Shown here one piece after another: positions 62,701 through 64,000 of a DNA stretch of 64,000 bases (position 1 is the stretch's first letter; each line of letters opens with the position of its first letter). Below the pieces are notes generated by a model. The model searched no databases. It had not been told where the DNA came from and saw nothing but the letters and a program-made list of their open reading frames with translations. The DNA comes from Deltaproteobacteria bacterium (GTDB lineage Bacteria; Acidobacteriota; Thermoanaerobaculia; Multivoradales; JAHZIX01): NCBI GenBank assembly GCA_022601195.1, contig JAHZIX010000008.1, positions 1-64,000 of the forward strand, written 5' to 3'. The translations under genes were made by a program, and so were the position numbers.

Positions 62701-64000
62701 CCGGTGGAGCCGGAGGTGTAGATGAGATAGGCGAGGTTTTCCGGTTTGGGTCCTTCGCCAGGCGGCTCTCGACGCTGCCCCCGATGCCCACTGAGGCTCA
62801 GCACAGGAACCTCCGGCGACACGGCGCTCAGGGTTTCATCGTTGCCGAGCACTAGCTGAGGGGCGGCATCTTCGAGAATCTGAGCTAGGCGATCCGGAGG
62901 TGCCTCCGGGTCGAGAGGCAGGTAGGCTCCCCCGGCCTTGAGCACGGCCATCAAAGCGACCAACAGAGTATCCGAAGACGGCAGACAAACTCCTACGACG
63001 CCTTCCCGGCCAACACCGTGATGGCGAAGGATCCAAGCCAAGTCGTTGGCCCGCTGATCTAATTCTCTGTAACTGAGGTTCTTGCCGCTCTCCTCATCGA
63101 GGTCCCAGCGCAAAGCGACGGCCTCCCCCTGAGAGGATGCTAGGCGGCCGAAGCAATCCGGGAAAGTACCTCCTGGGTTGCCCAGGCCAACGTTGGCCGC
63201 CTTGGCTTCGAGCCGAGCCCGACCACTCCACTCCTCGAGCACCTGCTGCCGCTCCTCGGGAGTCCAAAGAGAGAGATCCTCCATCGCCATCTGAGGACGG
63301 CTGGCCATCTCCTCCAGGAGGTACTCGAACTGACGACAAAACCGCTCCATCATTACCGATTCGAAAAGGTCTGAGTTGTAGACCAGCACCCCTTCGAGCT
63401 TCTCCCCCACCTCCTGCATGTTGACAGTGAGGTCAAATTTGGCCCCTTGAAAAACAGATTCCCGGGCTGCCACCTCGACCCCCTCTAAGGAGAGGCCGGA
63501 GTCGGGAATGTTCTGCAACACAAAGAGAACCTGAAAAACAGGAAAGCGACTCGAGTCTCGTTTGATGCCGAGAGCATCCACCAAAGTTTCGAAAGGAACC
63601 TCCTGGTGGCTGAAGGCTGCCAATGCAATGTCTCGGGTAACGATGATGCGTTGCGCCACCGTCTCCCGAGGAGGCAACCGATTGCGCAACACTAGAGTGT
63701 TGACGAAAAAACCCAACAGAGGCTCCAACTCTTCGTGAAGACGATTGGCCACCGGGGTTCCCACGTTGACTTCTGAGACGTTTCCATAGCGCCCCAGAAG
63801 CTCCGCCAGTGCCGATTCCAACACCACGAAGAGAGTCGAAGTGGTTTCCCTCTGCAGACGATGCAACTTCTCCTGCAGGGACCGATTGACCCTCAAGAAA
63901 TGAGTGCTGCCTCGCTCGCTTTGTAAGGTCGGCCTAGGCTGGAAAGTTGGCAGGTCCAAGGAGAGGGAGGCTCCCTCCAGCTGCTGCCGCCAATAGTCCA
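56772..64000 (-). CDS. Nonribosomal peptide synthetase, C-terminal modules (5' end outside window)
   Basis: The frame stays open to the right edge, so the N-terminus is missing. Visible order, numbered from the codon at 63959, is the C-terminal half of a condensation domain (about 1-215), adenylation domain 1 (TSGSTGRPKG near 413, YGPTEAT near 556), carrier 1 (DLGGNSL near 835), condensation 2 with HHAISDG near 1056, adenylation 2 (TSGSTGLPKG near 1587), carrier 2 (DLGGHSL near 2017) and a thioesterase with GWSMGG near 2198 and catalytic His in DGDHHS near 2370. Both carriers keep the Ser that takes phosphopantetheine. The thioesterase marks this as the final synthetase of the line, releasing the peptide. 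No epimerase domain is seen. Confidence 0.95.
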   Translation of the reverse strand, partial: DYWRQQLEGASLSLDLPTFQPRPTLQSERGSTHFLRVNRSLQEKLHRLQRETTSTLFVVLESALAELLGRYGNVSEVNVGTPVANRLHEELEPLLGFFVNTLVLRNRLPPRETVAQRIIVTRDIALAAFSHQEVPFETLVDALGIKRDSSRFPVFQVLFVLQNIPDSGLSLEGVEVAARESVFQGAKFDLTVNMQEVGEKLEGVLVYNSDLFESVMMERFCRQFEYLLEEMASRPQMAMEDLSLWTPEERQQVLEEWSGRARLEAKAANVGLGNPGGTFPDCFGRLASSQGEAVALRWDLDEESGKNLSYRELDQRANDLAWILRHHGVGREGVVGVCLPSSDTLLVALMAVLKAGGAYLPLDPEAPPDRLAQILEDAAPQLVLGNDETLSAVSPEVPVLSLSGHRGQRREPPGEGPKPENLAYLIYTSGSTGRPKGVEVEHRSLLAYLGWVNDTFGEALPNLSRVSFDASLKQIFAPLLAGRTVSMPAPAVVRDPLRLLATLESEGTRAVNCIPSLWQALLEVVAEGRASMPESLDSLLLSGDVIPPSLMEETWKRFPELEVWNVYGPTEATANAVAGRLEVGDDTKLGGPIDGIITHVVNGRLRSVPVGVAGELALGGTALARGYASKPALTAAAFVPDPFTSRPGQRLYRTGDRVKLEGDSHLVFLGRLDYQVKMRGFRIEPGEIEAALLTSPAAAQAAVMMEGATDVDRRLVAAVVASAAPATATPEDAEPPDKSLELLSSGALSAFLSRLLPNAMIPTTFLVVDRLPVTATGKVDRSRLAELFAEHRATEALGTSETEAPSLVASLAAGASSLSDGSLLMGLWGEVLSVEPTTLGPESHFFDLGGNSLVATRLTALVRRTFGIELPLQEIFTAPTLDGLTARLTALRHGGHRLSSPQSVDRSRPLPLSFAQQRLWFMEYLSRGPAVYNMPAAFELLGELRPEVLEAVFEAMVGRHESLRTRFLETESSADSLGMASAGEEAPEGESWAVQVIDEPGSFRLPVIDLSGLDQESSDRSPSQRSGSLPRSLAMAHGATPFDLQRGPLFSVALLRLTRNRHYLLLNLHHAISDGWSMGLLVAELGALYEAWHELDLRDLFGRAESDAPSGCSDHARTLARQALGRAGLVVDLPLQYGDFAVWQRQWLQGDALSSQLDYWLAQLEGAPTTLDLPTRGGRPVVQTYRGQEVRFSLGEGLTARLNRLAMDTRGTLFLVLETAFAELLGRYSGAGEVMVGTPVANRRFVELEPLIGFFVNTLVLRNTLSPEDSVEQRIATARTMLLGALAHQDLPFEKLVEARNPVRDTGRSPEFQTMFALQNAGARDFRLPGLAATPVDFPQEVAKFDLTLNMAAVTSAAGHEALHGSWVFNSDLFEPSLIERMGRHFQKLLEAFVSQPEMVVARLARYLPGEADQIRYTSREPVSPETSEILMHQLVSRQAVRRPEATAVVFEDQSLSYRELQERVHHLANILTTALKEGRCGPEPRVGVALGRSPARIGALLAVLEVGATYLPLDPEYPPERLRFMVEDSRCAVILTEERYRALFDSDAREGSSEGAPQLISVDRLAESASASLGVVGASVPWPVFPVEADQAAYLIYTSGSTGLPKGVVVTHQSFVNMIVAQTAAFGIEESSRVLQFASANFDASLSEIFLALSQGAELHLAPQEDLLPGPRLAALCERQGITHLTLTPGALAVMPEGGLASVTTLIVAGEACSGDLASRWSAGRRLLNAYGPTEASVCATVSEDLSQEASQRESVEAGGTQAPPIGRPLGRTGAILVDRYLEPVQEGVVGELVLDGVSLARGYLNRPGATAERFVPHPWSIEPGARLYRTGDLVRWSAPGQLDFAGRMDTQVKLRGFRIELGEIEACLENHPQVAQAVVTLDQVAGDSRLVAYVRSPEGASQQLDRPESGQLRAQNGFSSELAAGPVLELKAYLGKHLPDYMVPTGWIAVEAFPLTPNGKIDRRALVAEEVSVPVEAVSREVSAAQEGEALPAPEAFQDDLERSLARHFERLLGVTGLGREAHFFDLGGHSLLAVRLFARIRRQLGHVVEIHTLFQNPTVAGLAAELREQSDVEAAGVGASPEDIAGQDSSPVVEAPALEESSPETPVPGSSSSKRRRSFQGGGRPSVLVPLRKGRGKPIFLVHELQGLAVAYQGLVDRLDTKRPIFGLQSFGLSGEGEPLKTIEAMAEHYLEAVLEQQPRGPYTLAGWSMGGWIAMEMARSLRQRRRKVEPLVLVDTYAPHLVRRMPRDPGIIIDRLAKEWGVEAEEVDLEGGEQALEQIWSLARQYLASQGDGEVPLSAVLDLEKETVLARYRVMLANMNAVEDYRPEPFPGAIRLVRARHRQGSTDAAKTAAPPVRSPAKLGWQKLAVGPFKATTIDGDHHSIVMGEDAGTLAALLSRIFSGQ

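Overview
This 64 kb window looks like part of a chromosome from a Gram-negative bacterium. The best guess is Acidobacteriota, close to Thermoanaerobaculia; this rests on gene content only. The pointers are a GlnRS–YqeY fusion, an FHA–GAF–cyclase protein, an ECF sigma factor next to a TPR-type Ser/Thr kinase, many CHAT/caspase-like proteins, a DUF5916 outer-membrane barrel and an NRPS. No rRNA, tRNA or CRISPR array was recognised.

Left part (about 0–28.7 kb), housekeeping. The left edge holds the last codons and terminal sequence of an IS256-type insertion element. A leftward ribosomal/translation operon rplM–rpsI–rpsB–tsf–pyrH–frr follows, with a near-consensus promoter and an intrinsic terminator between rpsB and tsf. 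Next come folD–coaE–ITPase (+), an adenylate cyclase, an arginine deiminase / carbamoyltransferase / glnS cluster (-), purB and rlpA (+), an aminotransferase–serA–ddl operon (-), moaC–namZ-like–small gene (-), a glycosyltransferase (+), and ftsK, fmt, rsmB and HU (-). A recurring extended -10 element (TGC TA..AT) sits in front of several genes, and some of those genes look leaderless or nearly so.

Middle part (about 29–54 kb), accessory. This is the most unusual stretch: five caspase-fold/CHAT proteins in about 22 kb. Module A (-) is ECF sigma factor – Ser/Thr kinase with TPRs – CHAT protein with a transmembrane segment – soluble CHAT paralogue – membrane coiled-coil protein. A small lysine-rich protein, a secreted MORN-repeat protein and a 1036-residue HEAT-like/Cys-cluster/CHAT protein lie on the + strand. 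Module B (-) is a large HTH/transmembrane protein of unknown family – TPR-CHAT lipoprotein – gingipain/CHAT-like protein – metacaspase-like protein with a DUF4384-like tail. The two modules share a spaced sequence element upstream of one CHAT gene each, which suggests co-regulation. A secreted protein with four exact-length 17-residue acidic repeats flanks module B. My reading is a protease-based signalling or programmed-response island; function is inferred from domains and layout only.

Right part (54–64 kb). A DUF5916 outer-membrane protein (+) faces an NRPS (-) that ends in C–A–PCP–TE and runs off the right edge, with partial C–A–PCP before it. By eye the last adenylation domain has an aromatic-type specificity code.
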